Positions 46,764-55,324 are shown, counted from the first letter of the stretch. The stretch is DNA of 64,000 bases from Comamonadaceae bacterium (GCA_009996515.1 JAACZV010000001.1:124001-188000); one strand, 5' to 3'. Made by a program: numbers and translations. The notes: generated from the sequence alone by a model not told the origin.

Positions 46764-49061
46764 CTAGGCTAGGCCCTGAATCGGCACACGCACCGGCAGG
46801 TCCTGGCGCACCCAGTTGGTCGCCGCCAGAGCGCGCATGCCCTGCGCGTGGATCTCAGGATCGCCGTTGAGGGCGCGGAGTGTGCAGATGATGTAGACGG
46901 TCAGCCCTTCGGTCATGTTGGGTTCCAAAGCGCGAAGGAACATGCGTGCCTGCAGCGCCCACGTATCCCCCGCAGTCCCCTGGGGGAAGCGCTTGCGTTG
47001 GATCTTCACTGGCGCCCACTTACCGCCATGCTCGACCTGGGCCTCCTCGTAGCCGTCGGTGTAGTCCTCACCCTTCATAGGCACCTTGCTGGTGATGCTG
47101 TCGCCGCTCAGCGTGCCGAACCCGATCTCGACGTTGGCTCGGACGTACTCGGCGCCGGCGTTGGTGTCCACCGGCGGCGCGTACACGGCGGTCAGGATGA
47201 CTTCGCCCGAAAGCTTGCCATCTCGCATCAAGCCGGCGGGGATGGGGTATGGCGACTTTCGCCATCGCATCGATGGCACCAGCCTGCACTCGAACAGCAG
47301 GGTGAAGCTGTCCGGTCGGTCGTAGAGCCCGGCGAGAACGTCGCGAGGCAAACCGGCACCGTAGTAGCGACGCTCGCCTGGGGTATATCCGGGCGACGAC
47401 AGTTGCGCGGCATGGATCATGAGTGCCTTGATCAGTGCAGGCTTGGCTTCCAGTCCCGTGTTGCCCGCGACCGACTGCCACGCGTGCGCGGCCATGCTGG
47501 CCGCAATCGGAGAGGCGAAGCTTGTTCCAAAGCTGCGTCCCACAAGGTTCTGCGCGGTCAAGACTGCGACGCTTGAAGCGCCCGGCGTCCAGGGCGCGTG
47601 GACGCCACCACCGGTATGCACGATGTCGGGTTTAGGCGTGAAAACAGGCCCCGGACCGCGCCGGCTATAGGCGGCGGGCTCACCGGCGTAATTCAGCGCG
47701 TCCGGCGCTGCGACGTGGCACACGGAACCCACCGTGAGCGCACGAATCGAATCACCTGGGCTGGAGACGCGGTCCCGAAGGGTGTCGACCGGCGGCCAGG
47801 TTCTGCGCGGCTCGACCATGTAGTTGCCGGCGGCCACGACGAACAGCACGTTGTGAAGATCACTGAGGCGATCCAGGGCCTGACCGAAGTCGCTGAAGGT
47901 CTGATCGTCACAGCAGGCTGGTGAACCCAGTGAAAGATTCCAGACTCGGACATTAGGCTGCTTCTTGAGCGCCTCCTCCAGCCGCGTGATGAGGTCAGTC
48001 ACATAGCCGCCGTTTGGCGTCGATTCCAAGCCGCACACGTCGTACACGAAGCAGCCTACCGGCGGCAGATCAGCATGACCTCCGTTCAAGCCGTGGGCTC
48101 CTGCCACCAGCGACGCGACGTGGGTTCCATGCTGATAGTCCGTGTCCGGGGGCAGCACATACGTGTCGCGACCGACCACCCAGGGAGCCATGGAGCTGGC
48201 GGAAGGTCCAATGCCGGTATCGAACACGGCAACGATCGGCAGGCTTGACGCCGACGTGCCGATCGGGGACGGAGTGGACGGGGCGACGCCAGGTGCTGGC
48301 CCTGCCGTCCCAATTGCGGAGAAGCGCGGCTCAGGCATCAACCTACGAACCCCGGGAAATGCGAGCAGCGCGTCGAACTTCTCCTCCGCGATCGTCTCGA
48401 CGTCGTGGAGGCTCACGTAGAACCACCCGTGGCGGCCTTCGCGATGGAATCGGCACTTGATACCGAGATGACTCAAGAGCCCGCGAATCGACTGAAACAG
48501 CTGGGCGTTGGCTGAATCCTGGAAGTATCGGAAGCATCGAAGCAGCGCGCGGCCCTGTTGCCGCAGCGCCAGCGTGCCTTCTGGGTTGCGCCTTGCACGC
48601 CCCCAGGGTTCGATGTGCTGGATCGCGCTCAGATTGGCGCGTATCTCCAGAATGTCGCGCTCCAGGATCACGCTGCGCAGCGCCGCCGTGCTCCCGGCAT
48701 GGGCGCCGACAATCACTTCTTCAACCCGCTCATGGCCAGCAGGCACCAAGCCTGTCTCTTCGATCACCTTGAGCGGGCGGTGTGACTTGGCAATCGCTGC
48801 GTGGCGAAGCTTCAGAACCAGCGGCGCCAGCGATCCGGGATGCGACACAAGTTCTGCTGTGGTCGCTTGAACAGCTGTATCCAGCGTCGCGACCAGCGCT
48901 TCGCGGTACACCCGATCGACCGGCACAAACACCTTCCTCGGACCACCGCCTGGGTCAATGCCCTTCAGGTCTATAGCTTGAAATGGAATCTGCTGGAACG
49001 GATTCCCGATACTGGGCTGCGGCGCCTCAGCCTGACTTCCTGTCGTCCTCCTCGTGGCCAT
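46764..49061 (-). CDS. subtilisin-like (S8) serine protease
   Basis: A 765-residue cytoplasmic protease without a signal peptide. The catalytic triad is Asp281 (AVFDTGIG), His311 (YQHGTHVASLVAG) and Ser514 (GTSFASPIAAS), with oxyanion Asn413 (VVAAGN). About 270 residues precede the catalytic domain and 230 follow it. It overlaps the AAA ATPase gene by 35 bp. AAA-S8 pairs are known computationally as a recurrent mobile-element module; I infer that the ATPase controls or feeds the protease. The substrate is unknown. Confidence 0.85.
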   Translation of the reverse strand: MATRRTTGSQAEAPQPSIGNPFQQIPFQAIDLKGIDPGGGPRKVFVPVDRVYREALVATLDTAVQATTAELVSHPGSLAPLVLKLRHAAIAKSHRPLKVIEETGLVPAGHERVEEVIVGAHAGSTAALRSVILERDILEIRANLSAIQHIEPWGRARRNPEGTLALRQQGRALLRCFRYFQDSANAQLFQSIRGLLSHLGIKCRFHREGRHGWFYVSLHDVETIAEEKFDALLAFPGVRRLMPEPRFSAIGTAGPAPGVAPSTPSPIGTSASSLPIVAVFDTGIGPSASSMAPWVVGRDTYVLPPDTDYQHGTHVASLVAGAHGLNGGHADLPPVGCFVYDVCGLESTPNGGYVTDLITRLEEALKKQPNVRVWNLSLGSPACCDDQTFSDFGQALDRLSDLHNVLFVVAAGNYMVEPRRTWPPVDTLRDRVSSPGDSIRALTVGSVCHVAAPDALNYAGEPAAYSRRGPGPVFTPKPDIVHTGGGVHAPWTPGASSVAVLTAQNLVGRSFGTSFASPIAASMAAHAWQSVAGNTGLEAKPALIKALMIHAAQLSSPGYTPGERRYYGAGLPRDVLAGLYDRPDSFTLLFECRLVPSMRWRKSPYPIPAGLMRDGKLSGEVILTAVYAPPVDTNAGAEYVRANVEIGFGTLSGDSITSKVPMKGEDYTDGYEEAQVEHGGKWAPVKIQRKRFPQGTAGDTWALQARMFLRALEPNMTEGLTVYIICTLRALNGDPEIHAQGMRALAATNWVRQDLPVRVPIQGLA

Positions 49062-50190
49062 CTACAGATCCCTCCTGAGTGATGTTGGTAACGTGACGCG
49101 TCGACACGCCGTAGAGCTTGGCCAGGGTGCGCAAAGAAAAAATCTTGCGATCCCAGTGACGTAGCCAAGCCATCTCGGCATCCCGCGTGCTCACAGGCAC
49201 GCGCTCAATCAGCGCCAGCGTCAACCCAAGGCGCCGAAACACTTCATCGCCATCCACCTGGCTTTGTCGGGCAAGCACCGCGCTGCGCTTGGCGTCCAGA
49301 CAGATCTGTTCGATGACTGCCCCCGTCAGGCCCTCGGAGCGCGCCACCAAGCCCCTGACGTCCAAGTTGGATGGTGCGTAGTCGCCAAGAAAGCGCTGCC
49401 ACAGCGCCTGGCGAACATCCGGATCGGGCAGGGGCATCGGCACCCGGAAACTGAAGCGGCGCCAGACGGCCGGGTCCAACAACTGATCGTGATTGGTCGC
49501 GGCGACAAGAATGGTGCCGTCGGGCAATGCATCGATGTTTTGCAGCAGGGCGATGACCACGCGCTGCAGTTCGCCGACGTCGCGCTCGTTGCCGCGTGCG
49601 CCGGCCAACGCGTCGAACTCGTCAAGAAAGAGCACGCACGGTCGTTGCTCCGCGTACTCAAACACACGGCGCAAATTTCGGCTGGTCTGGCCCAGCAAGC
49701 TGCTGACCAGGGTGTCGCATCGCACGGTCAGCAGTTGCAGGCCCAGCTGCGCGGCCACCCACCGAGCCAGTTGTGTCTTGCCGGTTCCGGGCAGCCCGTG
49801 TAGCAGCAAGCGGTTCGGAAGTGCGGCGTTCGCTGCGACGAGGGCGTCGTGATGACGCACGCTGGCAAGGAACTCTTGGACCCGCGACTCAATGGCGCTA
49901 GGCAAGACGAGAGCGACATCCCGGAGCTCCGGGCGGCTCACATCAACCGTGTGCAGCCGGCTCTCGCCGTCCACCGGGAGGTTATTGAGGCTGATGCCGC
50001 GCTCCGCATCCTGGACCGATGCGAGAGCAGCCGGAGCCCTTGCAAGACGCTCGCGGATTTGTCGGGCCTGCTGCCTGTTGCCGCCCTCTTCCAGCTTGTC
50101 GGCGAGCAGCCCGGCGTAGTTCGCAGCCATACTCGCGTTCGCGCGCAGGGCGCCGTCGAGTATCTTGAGAACTTCCGACAAGTGGTCCAC
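49027..50190 (-). CDS. AAA+ ATPase paired with S8 protease
   Basis: A 387-residue AAA protein. It has a helical N-terminal region (1-90), Walker A GLPGTGKT (132-139), Walker B VLFLDE (186-191), sensor 1 region ILVAATNHDQ and an arginine-finger-like WRRFSFRVPMP, ending in a basic helical tail. The start is GTG at 50190. It lies upstream of the protease gene and overlaps it, so the two are made together. Similar classical AAA proteins unfold or remodel partners. Confidence 0.85.
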   Translation of the reverse strand: MDHLSEVLKILDGALRANASMAANYAGLLADKLEEGGNRQQARQIRERLARAPAALASVQDAERGISLNNLPVDGESRLHTVDVSRPELRDVALVLPSAIESRVQEFLASVRHHDALVAANAALPNRLLLHGLPGTGKTQLARWVAAQLGLQLLTVRCDTLVSSLLGQTSRNLRRVFEYAEQRPCVLFLDEFDALAGARGNERDVGELQRVVIALLQNIDALPDGTILVAATNHDQLLDPAVWRRFSFRVPMPLPDPDVRQALWQRFLGDYAPSNLDVRGLVARSEGLTGAVIEQICLDAKRSAVLARQSQVDGDEVFRRLGLTLALIERVPVSTRDAEMAWLRHWDRKIFSLRTLAKLYGVSTRHVTNITQEGSVDGHEEDDRKSG

Positions 50191-50689
50191 AGCGTTTCAA
50201 TTTCCCGGCCTATTGGAGCAGTTTAGGCGCAATCTGAAGCAGGTTCATCCTGTTTTGTTTCGTATTTTTGGGGAGTCGTACCATTTGGCTCAGCACATCC
50301 ACCGGCTACATGGACGTCTGAGCCACATCGGCGACTGGCCGTACGCCCCGCCTGCTGGCATGCCAAGCGAGGCTCCAAAGACCATGAAGGGCGGAATCGG
50401 TGGCGAGGCGCACGTCGGCCTGCTTCTCGCTGCGTCGCGGGCCACCCTATCCATCAGCGCCCATCCGAGCGCTCAGTCGAAGGTAGCCACCAAACATAGC
50501 CGACAGTGCCTTCGACGCGCCGCGACCGCAACGGACTATGGGGCGTGCGCGCAAGCAGCATCGTCCATGCCTTGCGATGCGTTCCTCCCCGACCACCGAG
50601 GCGATACAGCGCGTTATCGCGCAGCCGGGAAGCCACTGATCGCGCCCGCTCCAAGCGACACAGAGAATGCCGCAAGGGAGGGCAAAGAT
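50191..50689. other. divergent promoter region of two cargo operons
   Basis: About 500 bp between the AAA gene (-) and the LRAT-like gene (+). An AT-rich patch at 50245-50290 could hold promoters. The open frame reaching back to 50165 has no ribosome binding site and odd composition, so I leave it out. Confidence 0.4.
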
Positions 50690-51085
50690 ATGCCGTTTGA
50701 GCACCTGAACGAAGGGCTCTATCTGATCAAGCAGCGCTCGGTTGAGAAAGGCGTGGACGACTACGGGATCCTCGATGTCGGCAACCGGCTTCGGTTACCC
50801 CATGTCTGGCCTGGCCAGCAACCGGTCGTCATCCACCAAGCGCCGCCCCGCCTGCAGTTGGCGTGGCTACAGGAGACCGGGCGCTGGGAAGTCATGGGGC
50901 ATATCACCGACGAGGACGACGCGGTCCATCGCATCCGCCGTGCCAACGAGGACCCACAGTACAGCCTGCTCGGCCACAACTGCGAGCACTTCGCGCGATA
51001 TGTGGCTACGGGCCGGCGCGAATCTCATCAAGTGCAGATCATCGGTGTGATCGCCGGCTTGGCCGCCTTGGCCTTCGCTCGCTAG
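50690..51085 (+). CDS. LRAT-like (NlpC/P60 superfamily) small protein
   Basis: A 131-residue protein. The C-terminal YSLLGHNCEHFARYVATGRRESHQVQ is the NCEHF signature of LRAT-type papain-like enzymes, with Cys in NCEHF as nucleophile, and it ends in a hydrophobic helix (IIGVIAGLAALAFA). The usual His strand (H.G.....) appears as DDYGILDVGN, so the first catalytic His seems to be missing or displaced. AAGGGAGG at 50674-50681 supports ATG 50690. It lies 36 bp before the RES gene. Such proteins are acyltransferases, lipases or peptidases; the activity here is uncertain. Confidence 0.65.
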   Translation: MPFEHLNEGLYLIKQRSVEKGVDDYGILDVGNRLRLPHVWPGQQPVVIHQAPPRLQLAWLQETGRWEVMGHITDEDDAVHRIRRANEDPQYSLLGHNCEHFARYVATGRRESHQVQIIGVIAGLAALAFAR

Positions 51086-51121
51086 GGTGGCGCAGTATCG
51101 ACCGCGGTTCTCAGCGCCTTC

Positions 51122-52264
51122 ATGCCTAACAACGTCTGCTCGAATTGCATAGGCGATGCCGACTTGCGCCGCTGGATTCGCGCTCAGGACGGCGCCCGCG
51201 GCTGTGACTTCTGTAGGCGATCCGACGCGCCGACCGCGGATCTGGAACGGTTTTCAGACCACGTTGAAAGCTGCTTGAGGCGCTGGTGGAGCCTCGCCAT
51301 CGACGAGCTGCCGTATGACAGCAGCGAAGGCGGATACCAAGGTTCCCGGCTTTACGACACGTACGACGTGCTCGAGATGGCCAGGCTCGACTTCCCTCGC
51401 GACCGCAACGATCGATTGCGCGACGCGCTGGTCGGGTTGCTGCCTGAGGAGACTTGGTGCGAATACGACTGGCTCTCGCTGGACGTGGACGAAGCACTTA
51501 GGTCGAGCTGGGACGAGTTCTGCGAGACCATCAAGCACAAGCGCCGCTTCTTTTTCCACCGTACCGGACGCGATGATCGAGATTCCTACACTCCGGCGAG
51601 CCTGCTTTCGGCTATTGCTGGCTACAGCGAGAGGCTCGGCCTCCTGAAGCTGATTCCCGTCGGCACACGCCTGTGGCGCGCCAGGCCGGATTTGGCACGG
51701 GGTGCACAAGTCAATGCCGCTGCGTTTGGTCCACCGCCCGTGCAGTTCGCCACCCAGAGCAATCGCATGAACCCGCCCGGAATCCCGATGCTCTATCTGG
51801 CTTCCAGTTCTACGACGGCCTTGCACGAAACCCGAAGCGCGCAGGCGCTTATCGGACGCTGGCGGGCCGTCCGGCCATTGCGCGTGCTGGACCTTCGGAA
51901 GTTGCCAGAGGTGCCAGGGCACTTCGGTGACGGCGATCGCAGCGACCGACTGGCGTTGAGGTTCCTGCGAAACTTTGCTGCCGACATCATGGTGCCGGTT
52001 GCTCGAGACGACCACGCCCACGTTGAGTACCTCCCCTCACAGGTGGTCACCGAGTTCATGCGGGACCATGACTTTGAGCTGGGCCGCATCGATGGCATTG
52101 CGTACCGCAGCACGATCCACCGCACTGGTTGGAACGTCGCGTTGTTTACGTCGCCCGGTCATCTTGGCCTGCCCGACCGTGGAAGGCGTGAAACCGACGA
52201 GCCATGGCTCAAGTTTGCCGGGGCAACCTTCGCCGCCTCCAAGCGGCCTGAAGACGAGGAATGA
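51122..52264 (+). CDS. zinc-ribbon/HEPN N-terminal and RES-domain protein (putative NAD-cleaving effector)
   Basis: A 380-residue protein. The N-terminus has two CxxC pairs (Cys6, Cys9, Cys28, Cys31). A helical part with R-x4-H (Arg141 to His146) looks like the HEPN/RES N-terminal domain. The C-terminal RES domain shows its three name residues: Arg186 (GTRLWRAR), Glu236 (TTALHETR) and Ser330 (IAYRST). RES proteins degrade NAD+ as toxins. No Xre antitoxin is adjacent; the LRAT-like gene 36 bp upstream is its only operon partner. I infer an abortive-infection type effector. Confidence 0.75.
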   Translation: MPNNVCSNCIGDADLRRWIRAQDGARGCDFCRRSDAPTADLERFSDHVESCLRRWWSLAIDELPYDSSEGGYQGSRLYDTYDVLEMARLDFPRDRNDRLRDALVGLLPEETWCEYDWLSLDVDEALRSSWDEFCETIKHKRRFFFHRTGRDDRDSYTPASLLSAIAGYSERLGLLKLIPVGTRLWRARPDLARGAQVNAAAFGPPPVQFATQSNRMNPPGIPMLYLASSSTTALHETRSAQALIGRWRAVRPLRVLDLRKLPEVPGHFGDGDRSDRLALRFLRNFAADIMVPVARDDHAHVEYLPSQVVTEFMRDHDFELGRIDGIAYRSTIHRTGWNVALFTSPGHLGLPDRGRRETDEPWLKFAGATFAASKRPEDEE

Positions 52265-52314
52265 CGGACTGAGTTCGGCAGCCGTTGTTGAATCGCCAGA
52301 TCTGCTCCCCAACC

Positions 52315-53277
52315 CTAACGCGCGCGCGAGGGCAATCGCACCGCAGCCATGACATCGACTCCCACGGACGTTTCTCGCTGTTGCTGGCTTGACATCTCAC
52401 TACGCAGGGTCGAAATCCTGGCAGCTAGCAGCCGGTCCTCGCTGTCCGACGACTTTTCAAGCACCGCCTGAAGCCCTCTCCAGAACTTGTCAGTAGCTTC
52501 GTACCATGCCCTGCCGTCAGTTGAAGACCGCACTCCTGACGAAGGGTTCCGCAGTCGGCCGGCTTCTCTTGCCTTCGCACGCCACAGGTGTTCATAAGTG
52601 CGCGTGGCGCCCCGTGTAGTCCGTTGCGTAGCCTCAGCATCGACGCCGAGCTCGCGCAACTTCTCGGCGAACAGCTCACGCCACCGATGCAGATCGGCCT
52701 TCCTCGGGTTCAGCCGTCGCCCGCCCCGCCCTTCCGCCCTCACGCTGATATGCACATGCGGATTCGCCTGGTGGTCGTGCAGCACCATGACGTACTTGTG
52801 CCCGGCCAGCTCGACGCGCGCGAACTCGCGCGCGGCGCGCTGAACGGCTAGAGGGTCCGTGCCTCGCGGCATTGACAGCATGATGTTGAACGCCTCGCGC
52901 CGCCCTCCAGGCCCACCGTCCTCAGGAATCAGCCCTCCGCCGAACCTCCAGTCTTCCGCTAGATCACGAACGGCATTCGCACCCTTGATGACCTCGCCAC
53001 GATCATCCTCAATGTCCAGCTTGCCGTTCTTGCTGATGTAGCGGAAGTGCGCAGCGATGGCCCGCATGCCCCGCCCTCCCCCGGTGACCTTCACCATCAC
53101 CTGCGGCGCGCGGCGCACAGTTGCCGCGATGCGGGCACGGATGAAGTCCGCACGACGGCGCAGCGCGCTACCGGTCAGCTTGGACGTCGCGCTCCCCTTG
53201 ACCATGCGGTTGCCCGGATAGAAAAGCCGGTCGCCCCACGTGACCAGGACTCCGTCGATGTTCACCCCTGCTGCCAT
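52315..53277 (-). CDS. MOBP-type relaxase, RlxS-like
   Basis: A 320-residue relaxase. The likely catalytic Tyr is in AIAAHFRYISKNGKLDIEDDRG (about residue 80). The metal-binding histidines are in MVLHDHQANPHVHISVRAEG, followed by LNPRKADLHRWRELFAEKLRELGV, the pattern of RlxS relaxases. Full-length RlxS proteins carry a long C-terminal part (DUF3363) that is absent here. It overlaps the MobC-like gene by 16 bp. It nicks oriT, covalently binds the 5' end and pilots DNA through VirD4 and the T4SS. Confidence 0.85.
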   Translation of the reverse strand: MAAGVNIDGVLVTWGDRLFYPGNRMVKGSATSKLTGSALRRRADFIRARIAATVRRAPQVMVKVTGGGRGMRAIAAHFRYISKNGKLDIEDDRGEVIKGANAVRDLAEDWRFGGGLIPEDGGPGGRREAFNIMLSMPRGTDPLAVQRAAREFARVELAGHKYVMVLHDHQANPHVHISVRAEGRGGRRLNPRKADLHRWRELFAEKLRELGVDAEATQRTTRGATRTYEHLWRAKAREAGRLRNPSSGVRSSTDGRAWYEATDKFWRGLQAVLEKSSDSEDRLLAARISTLRSEMSSQQQRETSVGVDVMAAVRLPSRAR

Positions 53278-53864
53278 GGTTTCCTCCGTTGTCCCTTCTC
53301 GAAGGGAACCGGCCGCGCGGACCGATGACTGGGCCTTAGGTCCGCGAGCGCCTGCGCGGCAAGCCGGAGATGCCTGCGGACGTCGCCATCCAAACGGTCA
53401 AGCAGCTCTCGATACGCCAGCGCCTGCTGGACATCGCCCACGCGCAGCAGCCTTGTGAGTTGGTGAAGGTTGCGACTGAGCGTAGACAGTTCTGCGCAAG
53501 ACATCGTGAGCGCAGCGATGTGGTCGGGCCGACCGCCCCCGACCAGTAGCACCGGAACGCCGTCGATCAGGTCGGCCAGATAGGCAGCCCGCGAGAGCAT
53601 TGACGCGCGAGCTCCAGTTGCAAGCCGGGCGGCCTCTTCGCGGCGCATGCGGATGGACAGCTTGACCCAGCCACCGTCGCTAGTCGCGCCGGTCAACGGC
53701 ATCGCCGGCGCGCCCTCGTCCGCACCTTGCTCACCGATCTCAACCGCCACAGCCTTGCGCACAACCGCCGAGACGCTGACCCGGCGCTGAGCCGCGCACG
53801 CGACCAGAGGGGCCTTCAGGCCCTGCATATCGACGGTGACGAAGGCATGCGGAGCGGTGCTCAT
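53262..53864 (-). CDS. MobC-like relaxosome accessory protein
   Basis: A 200-residue protein with a ribbon-helix-helix-like middle (VKLSIRMRREEAARLATGARASMLSRAAYLADLIDG) and the ELSTLSRNLHQLTRLLR segment, the GxNLNQ-like motif of MobC proteins. These bind oriT and help the relaxase open the strands. I chose ATG 53864 (MSTAPHAF) over 53876. It is the first gene of the mob operon and its promoter lies in the 318-bp spacer with the palindrome. Confidence 0.75.
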   Translation of the reverse strand: MSTAPHAFVTVDMQGLKAPLVACAAQRRVSVSAVVRKAVAVEIGEQGADEGAPAMPLTGATSDGGWVKLSIRMRREEAARLATGARASMLSRAAYLADLIDGVPVLLVGGGRPDHIAALTMSCAELSTLSRNLHQLTRLLRVGDVQQALAYRELLDRLDGDVRRHLRLAAQALADLRPSHRSARPVPFEKGQRRKPWQQG

Positions 53865-53880
53865 GATCCGATCCAAAAAG

Positions 53881-53930
53881 AGGTGCGCGGAGCGCTTGTG
53901 AAATCGGCGGCAGGCCGCCTATCTCTGCAC
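53881..53930. other. candidate oriT nic region
   Basis: GGCGG (53906-53910) and CCGCC (53915-53919) form a tight hairpin, directly followed by CCTATCTCTGC (53918-53928). The RP4-type nic is CCTATCCTG/C, so this differs by one inserted base. It lies just upstream of mobC and the relaxase gene, the expected place. The cut site is inferred. Confidence 0.5.
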
Positions 53931-53976
53931 TCGCCCATGAACCCAGTATTGGGCCAATGCCAGGCCTTCTGGCTCG

Positions 53977-53996
53977 GGCATTTGGGCCCAAATGCC
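53977..53996. promoter_or_regulatory. 20-bp perfect palindrome before the mob and stb operons
   Basis: GGCATTTGGGCCCAAATGCC reads the same on both strands. A half copy (TGGGCCAATGCC) lies at 53950-53961. The core matches the palindrome before the T4SS operon at 26378-26391. It is probably the operator of a regulator shared by transfer and mobilisation genes. Confidence 0.65.
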
Positions 53997-54036
53997 GATC
54001 GACGGATGGCCATCGGCCCACCGAACATTTCCCCTG

Positions 54037-54135
54037 TGAGAGGTTCGCGTGAAGAACCCGGCGAGCTTCCGAGAAGGATTCGAGAAGTGGGTGACCGGTA
54101 TGCGAGAAGTCAGTGAGATGTTTGCGAGAAGCCCT
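54037..54135. repeat. nine degenerate 11-bp direct repeats (stb-type iterons)
   Basis: Units start at 54037, 54048, 54059, 54070, 54081, 54092, 54103, 54114 and 54125. Four are exactly CGAGAAG (54070, 54081, 54103, 54125). Others are TGAGAGG, CGTGAAG, TGAGATG and weaker forms. The 11-bp period matches the 9+2 bp layout of the StbA-binding repeats of plasmid R388, and they lie just before the StbA-like gene. Confidence 0.7.
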
Positions 54136-54182
54136 GGGTCGCGTCGCGCTTGCTTCGCGACCTCTGATCGGTGGGTAGCCCT

Positions 54183-54584
54183 ATGAAGCTGCGCCCCGAA
54201 ACGCCCCCTGGCCATGCGAGCCGGAAGGCGCTTGGCTATGAGGACGAGATCGCTTCCCTCAGGTCCCAGGGCTACAAGCTGTCAGCCATCCGAAAGGCCC
54301 TGGCCGCCGCCGGCGTCTACGTGAGCTTGGCAACGGTAGGGCGAGAGGCCGCCAGGGCGAAGGCGCGTGGCGCGGTGACGGCTCCATCCAGGCAGGCGCA
54401 GCTTGACGGGACTGCTACAGCCACGACGCGCGTGCCGCCGCTAGCACCTGTCGTCACCTCCACCTCATCAACACCAAGCCAGCTCCGTTCGGCGGCTGAA
54501 CACCGATCAGGCAAGGACATCGCCGAGGAGTTTCGGCGTCGACAGACCACCAACCCTTTCATCCGTGCAAAGGAGCAATCATGA
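54183..54584 (+). CDS. StbA-like DNA-binding protein
   Basis: A 133-residue protein. The N-terminal part has an HTH pattern (YEDEIASLRSQGYKLSAIRKALAAAGVYVSLATVGREAARA, residues 20-62), then a Pro/Thr/Ser-rich linker and a basic tail EEFRRRQTTNPFIRAKE. Length, HTH position and the iterons just upstream match StbA of R388-type plasmids, which binds such repeats, represses its operon and controls plasmid placement and transfer. The stop overlaps the ATPase gene ATG. The homology is inferred from layout; sequence alone shows only an HTH. Confidence 0.65.
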   Translation: MKLRPETPPGHASRKALGYEDEIASLRSQGYKLSAIRKALAAAGVYVSLATVGREAARAKARGAVTAPSRQAQLDGTATATTRVPPLAPVVTSTSSTPSQLRSAAEHRSGKDIAEEFRRRQTTNPFIRAKEQS

Positions 54585-55324
54585 AAGTCGCAGTGATCAA
54601 CTTCTCCGGCAACGTCGGCAAGTCGACGATCTGCAAGCACCTGCTGATGCCACGCATGCCAGGCGCGGAGCTGATCTCGATCGAGAGCATGAACGCGGGC
54701 GAAGGCCGCGGGCCAGCGTTGCGTGGCCGCCAGTTCGGCGAGCTGCAGGCGTACCTGTACACCGTCACCGACGCGGTGGTCGATATTGGCGCCAGCAATG
54801 TTGAGGATCTGCTCAACCTGATGCAGCTGTACCAGGGCAGCCAGGAAGACTTCGATTTCTATGTCGTGCCGACCGTCCCGTCGCTGAAGCAGCAGCAGGA
54901 CACGATCGCCACGTTGATCGACCTGTCGCAGCTCGGCGTGCCGGCGTCTCGCCTGAAGGTGGTCTTCAACATGGTCGAGATGAACGCGGATATAGAGCAG
55001 ACCTTCTTTCTAACGCTCGCCTATCTCAGGGAGCAGCCGATCGCCTCGGCCGACACTGCCTGCAAGCTGAGGATGAACGAGATCTATGCGCGCCTTCGAC
55101 AGTCTTCGATGGACCTGTCCGCCTGGGCTTCCGACACGACCGACTACAAGACCCTGATAGCTGCCGCGACCGACACGGCTCAAAAGCTGGAGCTGGCGCA
55201 GAAGCTAGCCACCCGCCGGCTCGCATGCGGCGTGATGCCAGAGCTGGACGCCTGCTTCGCGTCGCTCAATCTCGGCATTGCGCCGATGGCACCAGGACGA
55301 GCCGGTGGCCGCAAGGCAGCATGA
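54581..55324 (+). CDS. StbB/ParA-like ATPase
   Basis: A 247-residue P-loop protein of the ParA/MinD group with a diverged Walker A, NFSGNVGKSTICKHLL (residues 7-22), and an ADP-binding VVDIGASNVEDLL segment. The TrwB-neighbouring StbB of R388 has this form. It would act with the StbA-like protein in segregation or in balancing transfer and stability. It overlaps both neighbours by ATGA, so the three genes form a coupled operon. Confidence 0.8.
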   Translation: MKVAVINFSGNVGKSTICKHLLMPRMPGAELISIESMNAGEGRGPALRGRQFGELQAYLYTVTDAVVDIGASNVEDLLNLMQLYQGSQEDFDFYVVPTVPSLKQQQDTIATLIDLSQLGVPASRLKVVFNMVEMNADIEQTFFLTLAYLREQPIASADTACKLRMNEIYARLRQSSMDLSAWASDTTDYKTLIAAATDTAQKLELAQKLATRRLACGVMPELDACFASLNLGIAPMAPGRAGGRKAA

